From contig CP000474.1 in assembly GCA_000014925.1 (NCBI GenBank), positions 2,790,001 through 2,854,000 on the forward strand: a stretch of DNA of 64,000 nt, written 5' to 3'. The stretch's first letter is position 1. Each line of letters begins with the position of its first letter. Below the pieces are notes generated by a model. That model did no database searches, was not told the DNA's origin, and saw only the letters and a program-made list of their open reading frames with translations. Shown one piece after another: positions 1 through 8,438 of the stretch. The position numbers and the translations under genes are program-made. This DNA is from Paenarthrobacter aurescens TC1. GTDB taxonomy: Bacteria; Actinomycetota; Actinomycetes; Actinomycetales; Micrococcaceae.

Positions 1-204
1 CTGCTCGCCGAAGGGATTGCAGACGAGGCCTTCTTCACCGAAGCGCAGCGGAAGGCCGAAGAAGAAGAGGAAGCCATCCGTACCGGCATCGAAGACCTGG
101 GCCCCCGCCCCGGCGCCGAAATGTTCGGCCTGGTTTTCCAGGAACCAACGCCCGCCCTTCAATCCCAGGCCACCGCGTGGCGCGAGGAGTCCGAACATGT
201 CTGA
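1..204 (+). CDS. 2-oxoacid dehydrogenase E1 alpha subunit, C-terminal fragment
   Basis: The first 67 codons are the end of a gene that begins before the window. The helical, Glu/Lys-rich tail followed by GLVFQEPTPAL fits the C-terminus of a thiamine-diphosphate dependent E1 alpha subunit. The assignment rests mainly on position: it overlaps the E1 beta start by 8 bases, as alpha and beta genes of these heterotetrameric E1 enzymes usually do. The thiamine-diphosphate motif lies outside the window, so the substrate (branched-chain 2-oxoacid, pyruvate or acetoin) cannot be read here. Confidence 0.7.
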   Translation: MLAEGIADEAFFTEAQRKAEEEEEAIRTGIEDLGPRPGAEMFGLVFQEPTPALQSQATAWREESEHV

Positions 205-1282
205 GACCATCACCGATCCGCGCAGTACTGAGTGCAGCACGGCCACCGATGCCGGGTCCGTTCAGCAACTGTCCATGCAGCAAGCACTCAACCGTGCCCT
301 CGACGAGATCCTGGCCGAGAACCCCAAGACGGTCATCTTCGGCGAGGACTGCGGCCGGCTGGGCGGCGTCTTTCGCATCACCGACGGTCTCCAGGCGAAG
401 CACGGCGAGGACCGCGTCTTCGACACCCCGCTGGCAGAGTCCGGCATCCTCGGAATGTCCGTGGGCCTGGCCATGGCAGGCTTCCATCCCATCCCCGAGG
501 TCCAGTTCGATGGCTTCGCCTACCCGGCCATCAACCAGATCGTTTGCCAGATCGCCCGGATGAACTACCGCAGCCGAGGCACCCTGCCCATGCCCATCAC
601 GCTGCGTGTGCCCAGCTTCGGCGGCATCCGCGCACCCGAACACCATGGCGAGTCCCTGGAGGCGCTCTTCGCCCACGTACCGGGACTCAAAGTGGTCTCA
701 CCGTCCACCCCGCACGACGCCTACCACCTGCTCAAGTACGCCGCGACCCGCCCGGACCCGGTCATCTTCATGGAGCCCAAGTCCCGCTATTGGCAGAAGG
801 GACCGGTGGACGTCGCCTCCGCAGTTCCGGGTCCGGCAACACACGACGGCGGCACGGACGACGCTGCCGGTCTCAGCGGCGCCCGCGTGGCCAGGGAAGG
901 CCGCCACCTTACCCTCGTGGCGTGGGGTGCCATGGTCTCCCGCTGCCTGCAGGTTGCCGAGTTGGCTGCCGAGGACGGGATTGACATCGAGGTCCTGGAC
1001 CTGCGCTGGCTGAAACCGATCGATGCCGAAGCTTTGGCGAGGTCTGTTGGCAAGACGCGCCGCGCCGTCGTCGTCCATGAAGCGCCGCTGACCTCAGGTT
1101 TGGGGGCCGAAGTCGCCCAACTCATCACGCAGAGCTGTTTCGCGACGCTCAAGGCGCCGGTGGAACGTGTGACCGGCTTCGACGTGCCCTATCCGTCCGG
1201 AGACCTGGAGGACGAATACATTCCCAACATCGACCGCATCCTCTTTGGGATCCAACGCGTACTGGAGTACCGCCGTGGCTGA
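197..1282 (+). CDS. 2-oxoacid dehydrogenase E1 beta subunit
   Basis: A 361-residue transketolase-like E1 beta subunit, the partner of E1 alpha in oxidative decarboxylation of a 2-oxoacid or acetoin and transfer of the acyl group to a lipoyl arm. Visible family marks are QALNRALDEIL near residue 30, the FGEDCG loop near 48, DTPLAESGILG, the region around EVQFDGFAYPAINQI, and the C-terminal transketolase domain with DLRWLKPID and VVHEAP. The start at 197 overlaps the E1 alpha stop. A longer in-frame extension to 17 is rejected because it runs through E1 alpha. The next gene begins before this one stops, so the genes form one transcription unit. Sequence type looks closest to branched-chain 2-oxoacid E1 beta; the substrate is inferred only. 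Confidence 0.9.
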   Translation: MSETITDPRSTECSTATDAGSVQQLSMQQALNRALDEILAENPKTVIFGEDCGRLGGVFRITDGLQAKHGEDRVFDTPLAESGILGMSVGLAMAGFHPIPEVQFDGFAYPAINQIVCQIARMNYRSRGTLPMPITLRVPSFGGIRAPEHHGESLEALFAHVPGLKVVSPSTPHDAYHLLKYAATRPDPVIFMEPKSRYWQKGPVDVASAVPGPATHDGGTDDAAGLSGARVAREGRHLTLVAWGAMVSRCLQVAELAAEDGIDIEVLDLRWLKPIDAEALARSVGKTRRAVVVHEAPLTSGLGAEVAQLITQSCFATLKAPVERVTGFDVPYPSGDLEDEYIPNIDRILFGIQRVLEYRRG

Positions 1283-1604
1283 AATTTCCTTCCCGCTCCC
1301 CGACCTCGGTGAGGGCCTCATTGAGGCAACCGTGCTGGACTGGCTCGTGGAGCCCGGTCAGCAGGTGGAACGCAACCAAGCGATCGTGGAGCTGGAGACC
1401 ACTAAGTCGGCCCTCGAATTGCCCAGCCCGCAGGCGGGTAAAGTGGTGCGTATTCACGGTGCGCCCGGTGACACAATCAACGTTGGCGAGCCGCTGATCG
1501 TGTTCGAGGTCCCGGATGACACCGCCGGGATCGTGGGCACTGTTCCGAAGGACGAAGCACCCAAGCGCCGGGTCCGCCTGAGCGCCGTACTCGATGAGGA
1601 CTGA
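1275..1604 (+). CDS. stand-alone lipoyl-domain protein (E2 fragment)
   Basis: A 109-residue protein that is essentially one biotinyl/lipoyl attachment domain. It begins with the E2-type LPDLGEGLIEATV and carries the lipoylation site ETTKSALELP with Lys44. There is no peripheral-subunit-binding domain and no CoA-acyltransferase domain, unlike ordinary E2 proteins of more than 400 residues. Its GTG start at 1275 overlaps the E1 beta stop by 8 bases, and an alpha/beta hydrolase gene follows with almost no gap. In acetoin dehydrogenase AcoC proteins a lipoyl domain is fused to an alpha/beta hydrolase, so this gene and the next may together replace that E2. The family is clear; the partnership is inferred. 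Confidence 0.85.
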   Translation: MAEISFPLPDLGEGLIEATVLDWLVEPGQQVERNQAIVELETTKSALELPSPQAGKVVRIHGAPGDTINVGEPLIVFEVPDDTAGIVGTVPKDEAPKRRVRLSAVLDED

Positions 1605-1605
1605 C

Positions 1606-2436
1606 ATGATGACCGGCAGGCACACCATGGAACAGCACAGGCACACGGTAGAGGGCACGGATCCCGGGCTGTTCGTGGAAGTCCACGAGCCGGCCACCGA
1701 CGCCGGCCTGCGCCCCGTCCTGCTTATCCACGGCTTCTCTTCCTCCACGAAACTGAACTGGGTGGACAGCGGCTGGATCACCACCCTTCAGGACGCAGGC
1801 CGCCGGGTCATCACCGTGGACCTGCCTGGTCATGGCCGGAGCCACTCCCCTGAGGATTTGGATTCGTACACGCCCAGCCGCATTCGTGCTGACCTTCTCC
1901 AGATAGTCAACGACGCCGGGGCGCGGCCCCTGCGCGACGGCGACCCGTCCACGGGACTCGACGTCATTGGCTACTCGCTCGGTTCCAGGCTGGCGTGGGA
2001 GTTCGGCGCCACCCAGCCGGACCTCGTTCACCGCATCGTTCTGGGCGGGCCGAGCTCGGCGGACCCGTTGGCAGCTTTCGACCTCGTGGCCGCACAGCGG
2101 CATCTGGCCGACGGCACACCCATTGAGGACGGGTCCACGGCAGGCCTGCTGAAGATGGCGCAAATGCTTCCAAGCAACAACCTGTTTGCCATGTTGTCGC
2201 TCATCGAGGCCATCAAGGGCGAACCTTTCGATCCTGCGGAGGCCGCCCCTCACATGCCACTGTTGCTCGTGGCCGGGGAGAAAGACGAACGGGCAGCCAC
2301 CATGCCGGAGCTGGCCTCCATTGCCGGCAAACGTGGCGGCATGGTGGAGACCTTGGTGATCCCGGGACGCACCCATACCAATGTCATAACAAGCCGGGCG
2401 TTCAAGGAAGCTGCCGTCGGGTTCCTCGGCGTGTAG
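1606..2436 (+). CDS. alpha/beta hydrolase, possible AcoC-type acyltransferase half
   Basis: A 276-residue alpha/beta hydrolase-fold protein. It shows the oxyanion strand LLIHGFSS near 40, the DLPGHGRS motif near 72-79, the nucleophile elbow GYSLGS with Ser124, a VAGEKDE acid region and the C-terminal histidine in RTHTNV. GAGGA at 1596-1600 serves ATG 1606 or 1609; an upstream ATG at 1594 lies inside the lipoyl gene. It is the last gene of the dehydrogenase operon. In acetoin dehydrogenase systems such a domain is the C-terminal half of the E2 AcoC, so an acyl-transfer or thioesterase role toward the lipoyl protein is likely. A simple esterase remains possible. Confidence 0.8.
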   Translation: MMTGRHTMEQHRHTVEGTDPGLFVEVHEPATDAGLRPVLLIHGFSSSTKLNWVDSGWITTLQDAGRRVITVDLPGHGRSHSPEDLDSYTPSRIRADLLQIVNDAGARPLRDGDPSTGLDVIGYSLGSRLAWEFGATQPDLVHRIVLGGPSSADPLAAFDLVAAQRHLADGTPIEDGSTAGLLKMAQMLPSNNLFAMLSLIEAIKGEPFDPAEAAPHMPLLLVAGEKDERAATMPELASIAGKRGGMVETLVIPGRTHTNVITSRAFKEAAVGFLGV

Positions 2437-2493
2437 GAGCCCGGCGTATAGAACGGAAATAGCTTTGCGGGCGGCTGGTACTCCTGACTGACG

Positions 2494-2907
2494 TCAGCGG
2501 GCCAGCCGCTCGGCGTTCAGGCTCATGCGCTCCAACACACTCAGGGCCATCGCGTACTCGTCGATGCCTATGCCCATGGACAGGTCCTGACGCGCGTCTT
2601 CCACCAAGCGTTGGGCCTCGTGGTATTTTTCCCTTCCACGTTCGCTCAGCGCCAGCCTGTCGTCGATCATGGTGATCATTCCCCGCCCCACCAAGGCCGC
2701 AAGTTCGCGTTCGCGTAGCCGGGCATCGCCGCCCCACAGCGGCTGCAGGATGTCCTCCAGTCGATCAGGCCGCATGGCACCCTCCGACAGCGTGCCCAAG
2801 GTGTGCCATTGGCGCCGGGTGAGTTTGATCCGGGCCAGGGTGGCGTCCAGCTGGATTTCCAATGCGGCGTCCAACCTCTTGATCCAATATCCGATGGGCT
2901 TGTTCAC
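2494..2907 (-). CDS. MarR-family transcriptional regulator
   Basis: A 137-residue winged-helix protein with the MarR layout: an N-terminal dimer helix starting IGYWIKRLDAALEIQLDATL, a helix-turn-helix around residues 30-75 containing RRQWHTLGTLSEG, and a wing before the C-terminal helices (GRGMITMIDDRLALSERG). MarR proteins act as dimeric repressors, often responding to phenolic ligands. It converges on the dehydrogenase operon and is divergent from the phosphoribosyltransferase gene, with about 90 bases between them. The regulated gene is not evident. Confidence 0.8.
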   Translation of the reverse strand: MNKPIGYWIKRLDAALEIQLDATLARIKLTRRQWHTLGTLSEGAMRPDRLEDILQPLWGGDARLRERELAALVGRGMITMIDDRLALSERGREKYHEAQRLVEDARQDLSMGIGIDEYAMALSVLERMSLNAERLAR

Positions 2908-2999
2908 AAGGCCATGCTTTCAGTGGGGGCGCTACCGGGCAAGGTGTGGACTGTAGGCTGGGGAGTGCAACGAATTACGTGGAAGTGGAGCAGATGGGC

Positions 3000-3662
3000 A
3001 TGCGTTTCAAGGACCGTGCGGAAGCCGGTCGACGCCTGGCTGAAGGACTCCCCCAACTGAGGGAGCGGCCGGACACCATCGTCCTGGGCCTGGCCCGTGG
3101 CGGAGTCCCGGTAGCCGCAGCCGCGGCCGCGGAACTGTACCTGCCGTTTGGCGCCGTGCTGGTCCGCAAACTGGGTATTCCGGGGCGTGACGAGACCGCT
3201 TTCGGGGCCCTGGCGTGGTCGCAGGGCGATGTCCTTCGGATCGTTAACAGGCCCTTGAAGGAGCTCGTCCTGGCCCACGGAATTTCCCAGTCAGCCTTGG
3301 ACGCCGTGGAAGCCCATGAACGGGCCGAGTTGATCCGCCGCGCCAACCGCTATCCGGGCATCGGCCACGATCTCCGCGGAAAGACAGTGGTGCTGGCCGA
3401 CGACGGACTCGCTACAGGAGCCACCATGCGGGCAGCCGTGGAAGCCGTCCGGTCCGGCGGTGCCAGCACCGTCATCGCCGCAGTGCCGGTTGCCTCCCTT
3501 GAGGCCTCGACGTCGCTGGCCCGGGTCTGCGACTTTGTGATGGCATTGCACACGCCCGGCAAGTTCCATGCAGTTGGCGCGTTCTACGACCGCTTCGAGC
3601 AGTTGTCCGACGCCGACGTCGTAGGCCAGCTTGAAGGCGCCGGGGCCAGCGGCCGTAAGTAG
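3000..3662 (+). CDS. phosphoribosyltransferase-family protein
   Basis: A 220-residue type I PRTase fold protein. The PRPP loop is seen as VVLADDGLATGATM near residues 130-143, and an N-terminal GLARGGVPVA and VRKLGIP match the group of predicted phosphoribosyltransferases annotated next to hydrolases or stress genes. No nucleobase can be named. GGAG at 2987-2990 sits about 9 bases before ATG 3000, which fits better than ATG 2994; the conserved block begins RFKDRAEAG. A strong hairpin follows the stop. Confidence 0.8.
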   Translation: MRFKDRAEAGRRLAEGLPQLRERPDTIVLGLARGGVPVAAAAAAELYLPFGAVLVRKLGIPGRDETAFGALAWSQGDVLRIVNRPLKELVLAHGISQSALDAVEAHERAELIRRANRYPGIGHDLRGKTVVLADDGLATGATMRAAVEAVRSGGASTVIAAVPVASLEASTSLARVCDFVMALHTPGKFHAVGAFYDRFEQLSDADVVGQLEGAGASGRK

Positions 3663-3683
3663 CCGCCGTCGTGATCTAAACGC

Positions 3684-3722
3684 AAAGACGGGCGCGGTCC
3701 CTTGGGACCGCACCCGTCTTTT
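3684..3722. terminator. bidirectional intrinsic terminator
   Basis: An 18-base near-perfect inverted repeat (AAAGACGGGCGCGGTCCC, loop TTG, then its complement with one mismatch) is flanked by A-rich sequence on the left and TTTT on the right. It lies between the convergent phosphoribosyltransferase and MHS transporter genes and can terminate both. Confidence 0.9.
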
Positions 3723-3738
3723 ATGCTTTTTGCAGCTT

Positions 3739-5073
3739 CTAGTGGTGGACGCTATATCCCAGCGGACGGCCACGGGTTTCCTTGGCCAAGATCACGCCAA
3801 TTGCGGAGATGACGCACAGAACCATGATGTAGATGCCCACTGATCCGGACCACTTGGTGGTATCCAGGAGAGCTTGGGCAATGAGCGGAGCGAAAGCGCC
3901 GCCCAGGATTGCACCCAGCGCATATCCGATGGAAATTCCCGAGTATCGGACTTGGGCAGGGAACATCTCGGCGTACATGGCGGACATAGGACCGTAGGAC
4001 AGACCCAATCCGATAGTGAGGACAAACAGTGCGGTTCCGTAGAGCAGGATGTCCTTGGAATCGATCAGCACGAACATGGGAATCATCCACGCGAAGACCA
4101 AGCCGTAACCGATCAGGAACGTCTTGACGCGACCAATCTTGTCTGACAACCAACCGCCCACCATGGTGAAGATGAGCCAGCCGAAGGACGCAATGGTGGT
4201 GGCCAGCAAGACCTGCGGCGTAGGCATCTTCAACGTACGTGTGGCGTAGGAGATGAAGAAGGCGATCAGCAGGTAACCGGCCGCGTTATTGGCGATGAAG
4301 ATCAAGGCAGCAAGAACAACTTCCTTCTTGTTCTTGCGGAACAGTTCACCCAGGGGCGCCTTGCTTTCGGCCTTGCGCTGGGCGATCTCCTTGAAGACAG
4401 GGCTCTCACCAACGGCGCGTCGAATCAGGTATCCCACCACGATGAGGACCACGGACAGCAGGAACGGCACGCGCCATCCCCAAGACGCGAAGTCTTCCTT
4501 GGACATCCCCGACTGCAGCAGGAACAACAGACCGGTGGCCAGGATCATGCCGATCGGAACACCGATCTGCGGGTAGGCGCCGAAAAGTCCGCGCTTCTTA
4601 AGTGGCGCATGCTCCACAGCCATGAGTGCAGCACCGCCCCACTCGCCACCGGCCGAGAACCCCTGGACCACGCGCAGCGTGATGAGCAGGATAGGCGCCC
4701 ATACGCCGATGGTTGCGTAGGTGGGCAGCAAGCCGATCAGCGCAGTGGCAGCACCCATCATGACCAGTGTCATGACAAGCACGGCCTTGCGGCCCATCCT
4801 GTCGCCGAGGTGTCCGGCGACAAAGGCCCCGAGAGGACGGAACAGGAAACTGATGCCGATCGTGGCGAACGACAGGAGCTGGGCCACTCCCGGGTTGGAC
4901 TTCTCCAAGGGAGAAAGGAACAACGGCGCCAACAGGGTGGCGGTGAGCTGGGCGAAAATGAAGAAGTCGTACCACTCAATGGTGGTGCCCACCAACGTCC
5001 CGGCCAGTACCCTGCGCTCCTCGCGCTTGCTGCTGGGTCCTGACGGAGAGTCGACAGTGGAAGTTGCGGTCAT
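3739..5073 (-). CDS. MFS transporter, metabolite:H+ symporter (MHS) family
   Basis: A 444-residue, 12-helix major facilitator protein. The MHS subgroup is recognised by GTTIEWYDFFIF in helix 1, the loop 2-3 motif GHLGDRMGRKAVL, and RVVQGFSAGGEWGGA in helix 4. MHS members take up organic acids or betaines such as shikimate, proline betaine, dicarboxylates or aromatic acids with protons. The gene is divergent from an IclR regulator, and a palindrome lies between them, which suggests regulation by that protein. The exact substrate is not readable. Confidence 0.9.
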   Translation of the reverse strand: MTATSTVDSPSGPSSKREERRVLAGTLVGTTIEWYDFFIFAQLTATLLAPLFLSPLEKSNPGVAQLLSFATIGISFLFRPLGAFVAGHLGDRMGRKAVLVMTLVMMGAATALIGLLPTYATIGVWAPILLITLRVVQGFSAGGEWGGAALMAVEHAPLKKRGLFGAYPQIGVPIGMILATGLLFLLQSGMSKEDFASWGWRVPFLLSVVLIVVGYLIRRAVGESPVFKEIAQRKAESKAPLGELFRKNKKEVVLAALIFIANNAAGYLLIAFFISYATRTLKMPTPQVLLATTIASFGWLIFTMVGGWLSDKIGRVKTFLIGYGLVFAWMIPMFVLIDSKDILLYGTALFVLTIGLGLSYGPMSAMYAEMFPAQVRYSGISIGYALGAILGGAFAPLIAQALLDTTKWSGSVGIYIMVLCVISAIGVILAKETRGRPLGYSVHH

Positions 5074-5119
5074 TGGAACTCCATGGGGTGAGAGTGACTG
5101 GTCGGCGCTTGACTTGCAT

Positions 5120-5141
5120 TAACCGACAGAACGGTCAGTTA
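5120..5141. promoter_or_regulatory. candidate IclR operator palindrome
   Basis: TAACCGAC and GTCAGTTA form an imperfect inverted repeat (7 of 8 pairs) around a 6-base spacer, centred between the divergent MHS transporter and IclR genes. Position and symmetry suit a dimeric regulator. Assignment to this IclR protein is inferred. Confidence 0.5.
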
Positions 5142-5211
5142 GGAAAGAATACTACATCCTGTGACCCAAAGCACAGACCCCTGGGCTTTGGGCCACCATA
5201 GAATGGTTCGC

Positions 5212-5949
5212 ATGAATCCCCGCAGCGACGTCAAGGGTCCACCGGAAGCAGCAACGCAGGTTCCGCCGTCGCAAACGCTCTCACGCGGTATCCGCGCGTT
5301 GGAGATTCTCGCCGCAGCCGAACGCCCCCTCAGCATTGCCGAACTCACCGAGGCCCTGGGCGTCCACCGGTCCGTGGCCTATCGAATCCTGCGGACGCTG
5401 GAGGATCACTCGTTGCTGGTGCGCGACGACTCCGGACGCGTTCAACCAGGCCCCGGACTGTCGGTCCTTGCCCGCGGAGTGTCACGAAACCTTCAAACGG
5501 CCGCACTGCCCGAGCTCACGCAACTGGCGAACACGCTGCACATGACCGCTTTCGTCGCAGTGTGGGACCACCAGGAATGCGTCAACCTGGTGACCGTTGA
5601 ACCACGGCACTCCGGGGCCGCCCTCGCCCAACACCCCGGGAACCGCCACCCCATCGCCACCGGCGCCCCGGGGATAGCCATCCAATCAACCATGACGGAA
5701 GAACGCTGGCAGCAGGTAGGAGCCGGGAACCCCTACCGGGCCGAAGCCCACGAGGCCCGCCGCCTGGGCTACGCAACCAGCCATGACGAAGTGATCGCCG
5801 GGCTCTCCTCCATCGCTGCCCCCATCCGGGTTCCCGGCGGACGGCCGGCAGCGATCGCCGTCGTCTATATCCGCCTGGACCAGGACGCCGACGCCGTGGG
5901 CAAGGCGCTGGCCGCCAGCGCAGCCCGGATCGAGAGCCAGCTGGCCTGA
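5212..5949 (+). CDS. IclR-family transcriptional regulator
   Basis: A roughly 245-residue regulator with an N-terminal winged helix (SRGIRALEILAAAERPLS, ELTEALGVHRSVAYRILRTL) and a C-terminal effector-binding domain that includes HPIATGAPGIAIQS and GYATSHDEVIAGLSSIAAPI, all usual for IclR proteins. Candidate starts are GTG 5161, ATG 5203 and ATG 5212; none has a strong ribosome site, and 5212 is chosen as the last one before the conserved domain. It is divergent from the MHS transporter, the likely target. A long hairpin follows the gene. Confidence 0.85.
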   Translation: MNPRSDVKGPPEAATQVPPSQTLSRGIRALEILAAAERPLSIAELTEALGVHRSVAYRILRTLEDHSLLVRDDSGRVQPGPGLSVLARGVSRNLQTAALPELTQLANTLHMTAFVAVWDHQECVNLVTVEPRHSGAALAQHPGNRHPIATGAPGIAIQSTMTEERWQQVGAGNPYRAEAHEARRLGYATSHDEVIAGLSSIAAPIRVPGGRPAAIAVVYIRLDQDADAVGKALAASAARIESQLA

Positions 5950-6016
5950 GCCCTTCTTCGCAGGTCAAGTGACGTGCCCCACAGCACAAGACGGCAGCCG
6001 TGGCAAAGCGAATACT

Positions 6017-6053
6017 CGAAGAAGGACCGGACACACCGTCCGGCCTTCTTTCG
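6017..6053 (+). terminator. hairpin between iclR-type and moaF-type genes
   Basis: CGAAGAAGG-a-CCGGAC, loop ACACC, GTCCGG-CCTTCTTTCG gives a long stem with one bulge and a T-rich right arm. It can terminate the IclR transcript. It also lies only 8 bases before the ribosome site of the MoaF-type gene, so it could instead be a leader structure of that gene. Confidence 0.6.
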
Positions 6054-6070
6054 AGCACGAGAAGGAACCC

Positions 6071-6871
6071 ATGAGCCTGAATCTCCTTGATACCTCCAAC
6101 TGGCTGCCACTGGATGGCCTGGCCCCCGGCTTCGACGCCAACAAGGCCCCCACCGTGCAAGACCTGGCAGGAAAAAAGTTCTCCGTCCGCAACGACGGAG
6201 GACCCATGACGTTCAGCTTCGACGATGAAGAAGTTCAATGGGCTGCCGCCGGTCATTCAGGAACCGCCCCCTATGAGGCCTTCTTGGTAGCCGAGGGACT
6301 GTACTACGCCCAGTGGCAGAGTCAGACGGATCCCGAAATCGCAGTTTCCCTGGTCCTGGACCTGCTGCACGGCAGGGCCCTCTACATTGGCGCGGCGCTC
6401 GGCAGGGCATCAGCCTCCAGCGTCGCCGTCCACCACGATTTCCGCCCCGGCACGCTCGATGGTCACCACAGCACGGGGGCGGAAATTTCAGAGAGTCACG
6501 CACTTATTGGCCGCCGCGTTGAATGGGTCTACAGCGAATCGCACGCATATGAGCACATCTACCTCAGCCCCACCTGGTACACATGGCAGTGCCTCGCCGG
6601 TCCGGAGCGCGGACTGGCGGACACGGACTCGAACACCGTTTTTCAGGTCCGGCCCGGAATCTTCGTGTTCACCTGGCGCGAGAAAGTCATACCGTGCGGC
6701 TCAGTCACCATCGCCGACCACCGGGATCCCCACGCAATCAGGTCCCACGGCAGCCTCTTCGGCTGGGACGAGGCAGGCACGGAACCCGTGCACTTCACCT
6801 TCGGTGCCCACGGCCGCCTGATCAGCATCAGCCGGCACAGCCCGGAACTTGATCCGGCCAAGGGGATGTAG
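6071..6871 (+). CDS. MoaF-family protein
   Basis: A 266-residue cytosolic protein resembling the MoaF family: an N-terminal beta-rich domain (FSVRNDGGPMTFSF, WAAAGHSGTAPYEA, YYAQWQS) and a C-terminal domain with VEWVYSESHAYEHIYLSP and TWREKVIPCGSVTIADH. MoaF was named for a link to molybdenum-cofactor genes and to the monoamine regulon of enteric bacteria, but its biochemical role is not established. No molybdenum genes lie nearby. GAAGGA at 6061 supports the start. The neighbours are an IclR regulator and, convergently, an APC permease. Confidence 0.7.
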   Translation: MSLNLLDTSNWLPLDGLAPGFDANKAPTVQDLAGKKFSVRNDGGPMTFSFDDEEVQWAAAGHSGTAPYEAFLVAEGLYYAQWQSQTDPEIAVSLVLDLLHGRALYIGAALGRASASSVAVHHDFRPGTLDGHHSTGAEISESHALIGRRVEWVYSESHAYEHIYLSPTWYTWQCLAGPERGLADTDSNTVFQVRPGIFVFTWREKVIPCGSVTIADHRDPHAIRSHGSLFGWDEAGTEPVHFTFGAHGRLISISRHSPELDPAKGM

Positions 6872-6892
6872 CCCAAGGGGAAGACAACAAGA

Positions 6893-6930
6893 AAGCCCCG
6901 GTGAGCGTTACGCTCGCCGGGGCTTCCTTT
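6893..6930. terminator. bidirectional intrinsic terminator
   Basis: AAGCCCCGGTGAGCG, loop TTA, CGCTCGCCGGGGCTT is a 15-base stem with one non-pairing position, followed by CCTTT on the plus side and preceded by CAACAAGA on the other. It lies between convergent MoaF-type and APC permease genes. Confidence 0.85.
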
Positions 6931-6945
6931 GCTAGTGGCTGGGTA

Positions 6946-8421
6946 TCAGCTTTCAGCCCCATGGCCGATCCGGGCGTACAGTGCCGGCTGCGAGCGCCGC
7001 AGACGCAAACCCCAGATGACACCAACCACTCCGGGCAACAGGACCAGCATCGGCAAGACAAAGGTGACAGCCGTCGATTCGGTCTGTCCCAGCAAGACGT
7101 TGAAGTTGGCCATGATGAGCACAAAGACGATGGCCAAAAGCACAAAGCCCAGGCCCGGAGCGATCACCCTGACCCACAGGCTTGCCCCATGCTGCTGCCG
7201 GCGGAAGAACCCGATCACCGCCACCGATACCACAGTCATCAGCAACACCAGGCCCATGGCCCCGCTGTTGGTCAGCCAGGTGAACATGGTCAGCACGGGG
7301 TACAGTTCGCCGAGCTCGGAACCGGATCCCGCAACGGCGAAGGCCAAGGTCACGACGGCGGCAATCACCGTCTGCGCCAACGAACCGGCGAAGGGTGCCC
7401 CGCTGCCCACCCGGACTTTAGCCAGCGTTGACGGCAGGACGCGCTCGCGGCCGAGAGAGAAGAAGTAGCGGGCTACTGCGTTGTGGAAGCTGACCAGAGC
7501 GGCGAAAAGGCTGGTCACAAAGAGGATCTGGGCGATGTCGCTGAGCAGCACACCGCCGTGAGTGCCCAGGAAGGCAAAAATCATGTCGGGGCCGCTGGTG
7601 GTGGCCGCCTCAATCACAGCGGACGGCCCCGCCCCCACGGTCATGGCCCAGGCAGAGACTGCATAGAAGACTGCAATGATCCCAACGGCAGCGAAGGTGG
7701 CCCGGGCTACCGTGCGCTTGGGGTCCTTGGATTCCTCACCATAAATAGCGGCCGATTCGAAGCCCATAAAGGCGGCGATGCCGAACGAGAGAACGGCTCC
7801 GATGCCGGGAACGAACAGGCTTTCGGGGCTGAAGGTTGCTGCGCTGATGCCCTCCGGAGCTACGGCGAGGCTGATGACGTCATACACGATGACCACCAGG
7901 AACTCGAGGGCCACCAGGATGCCGAGCACCTTGGCGGACAGGTCCACCCTGTTCACGCCCAGCCACCCGACGATTGCGATGCACACCAGCACGGGAATCC
8001 ACCAAGGAACGCTCACACCAAGCCGTGCGGACAGCAGCGAGGAGACGGTGAAGCCAAACAACCCGTAAATGCCCACTTGCATCAGGTTGTAGGCCATGAG
8101 GGCAATCAGCGACGCGCCCACGCCTGCCGGCCGTGAGATGCCTTGTGCGATGTATGCGTAGAACGCTCCTGCGTTGGTGACGTAACGGCTCATGGCCGCG
8201 TAGCCCACAGCGAACAGCGCCAAAATTGCACCCAGGATCAGAAATGACAGCGGCACGCCGGTGACACCGGTGACCGCAAAAGTGGTGGTGACACCGCCCG
8301 CCAGCACGGTCAGCGGCGCCGAGGCCGCGATAATCATGAAGGTTACTGCCGGTACGCCCAGCCGCCTCTTGGTGCCTACGGCTCCGGCCGCCCTGCCCTT
8401 GACGGGGTTGTCCACGCTCAT
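6946..8421 (-). CDS. APC-superfamily amino acid permease
   Basis: A 491-residue protein with about 12 to 14 hydrophobic helices. Typical APC marks are GVPAVTFMIIAASAPLTVLAGG in helix 1, FYAYIAQGISRPAG, and the GIAAFMGFESAAIYGEES region in helix 6, followed by SLGRERVLP. Members import amino acids, amines or polyamines by proton or sodium symport or exchange. AGGAG eight bases before ATG 8421 sets the start; the open frame extends to 8718 but that part lacks conservation and overlaps the AraC gene. It is divergent from an AraC regulator. Confidence 0.88.
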   Translation of the reverse strand: MSVDNPVKGRAAGAVGTKRRLGVPAVTFMIIAASAPLTVLAGGVTTTFAVTGVTGVPLSFLILGAILALFAVGYAAMSRYVTNAGAFYAYIAQGISRPAGVGASLIALMAYNLMQVGIYGLFGFTVSSLLSARLGVSVPWWIPVLVCIAIVGWLGVNRVDLSAKVLGILVALEFLVVIVYDVISLAVAPEGISAATFSPESLFVPGIGAVLSFGIAAFMGFESAAIYGEESKDPKRTVARATFAAVGIIAVFYAVSAWAMTVGAGPSAVIEAATTSGPDMIFAFLGTHGGVLLSDIAQILFVTSLFAALVSFHNAVARYFFSLGRERVLPSTLAKVRVGSGAPFAGSLAQTVIAAVVTLAFAVAGSGSELGELYPVLTMFTWLTNSGAMGLVLLMTVVSVAVIGFFRRQQHGASLWVRVIAPGLGFVLLAIVFVLIMANFNVLLGQTESTAVTFVLPMLVLLPGVVGVIWGLRLRRSQPALYARIGHGAES

Positions 8422-8438
8422 AGTGTGCTCCTGCCTCG

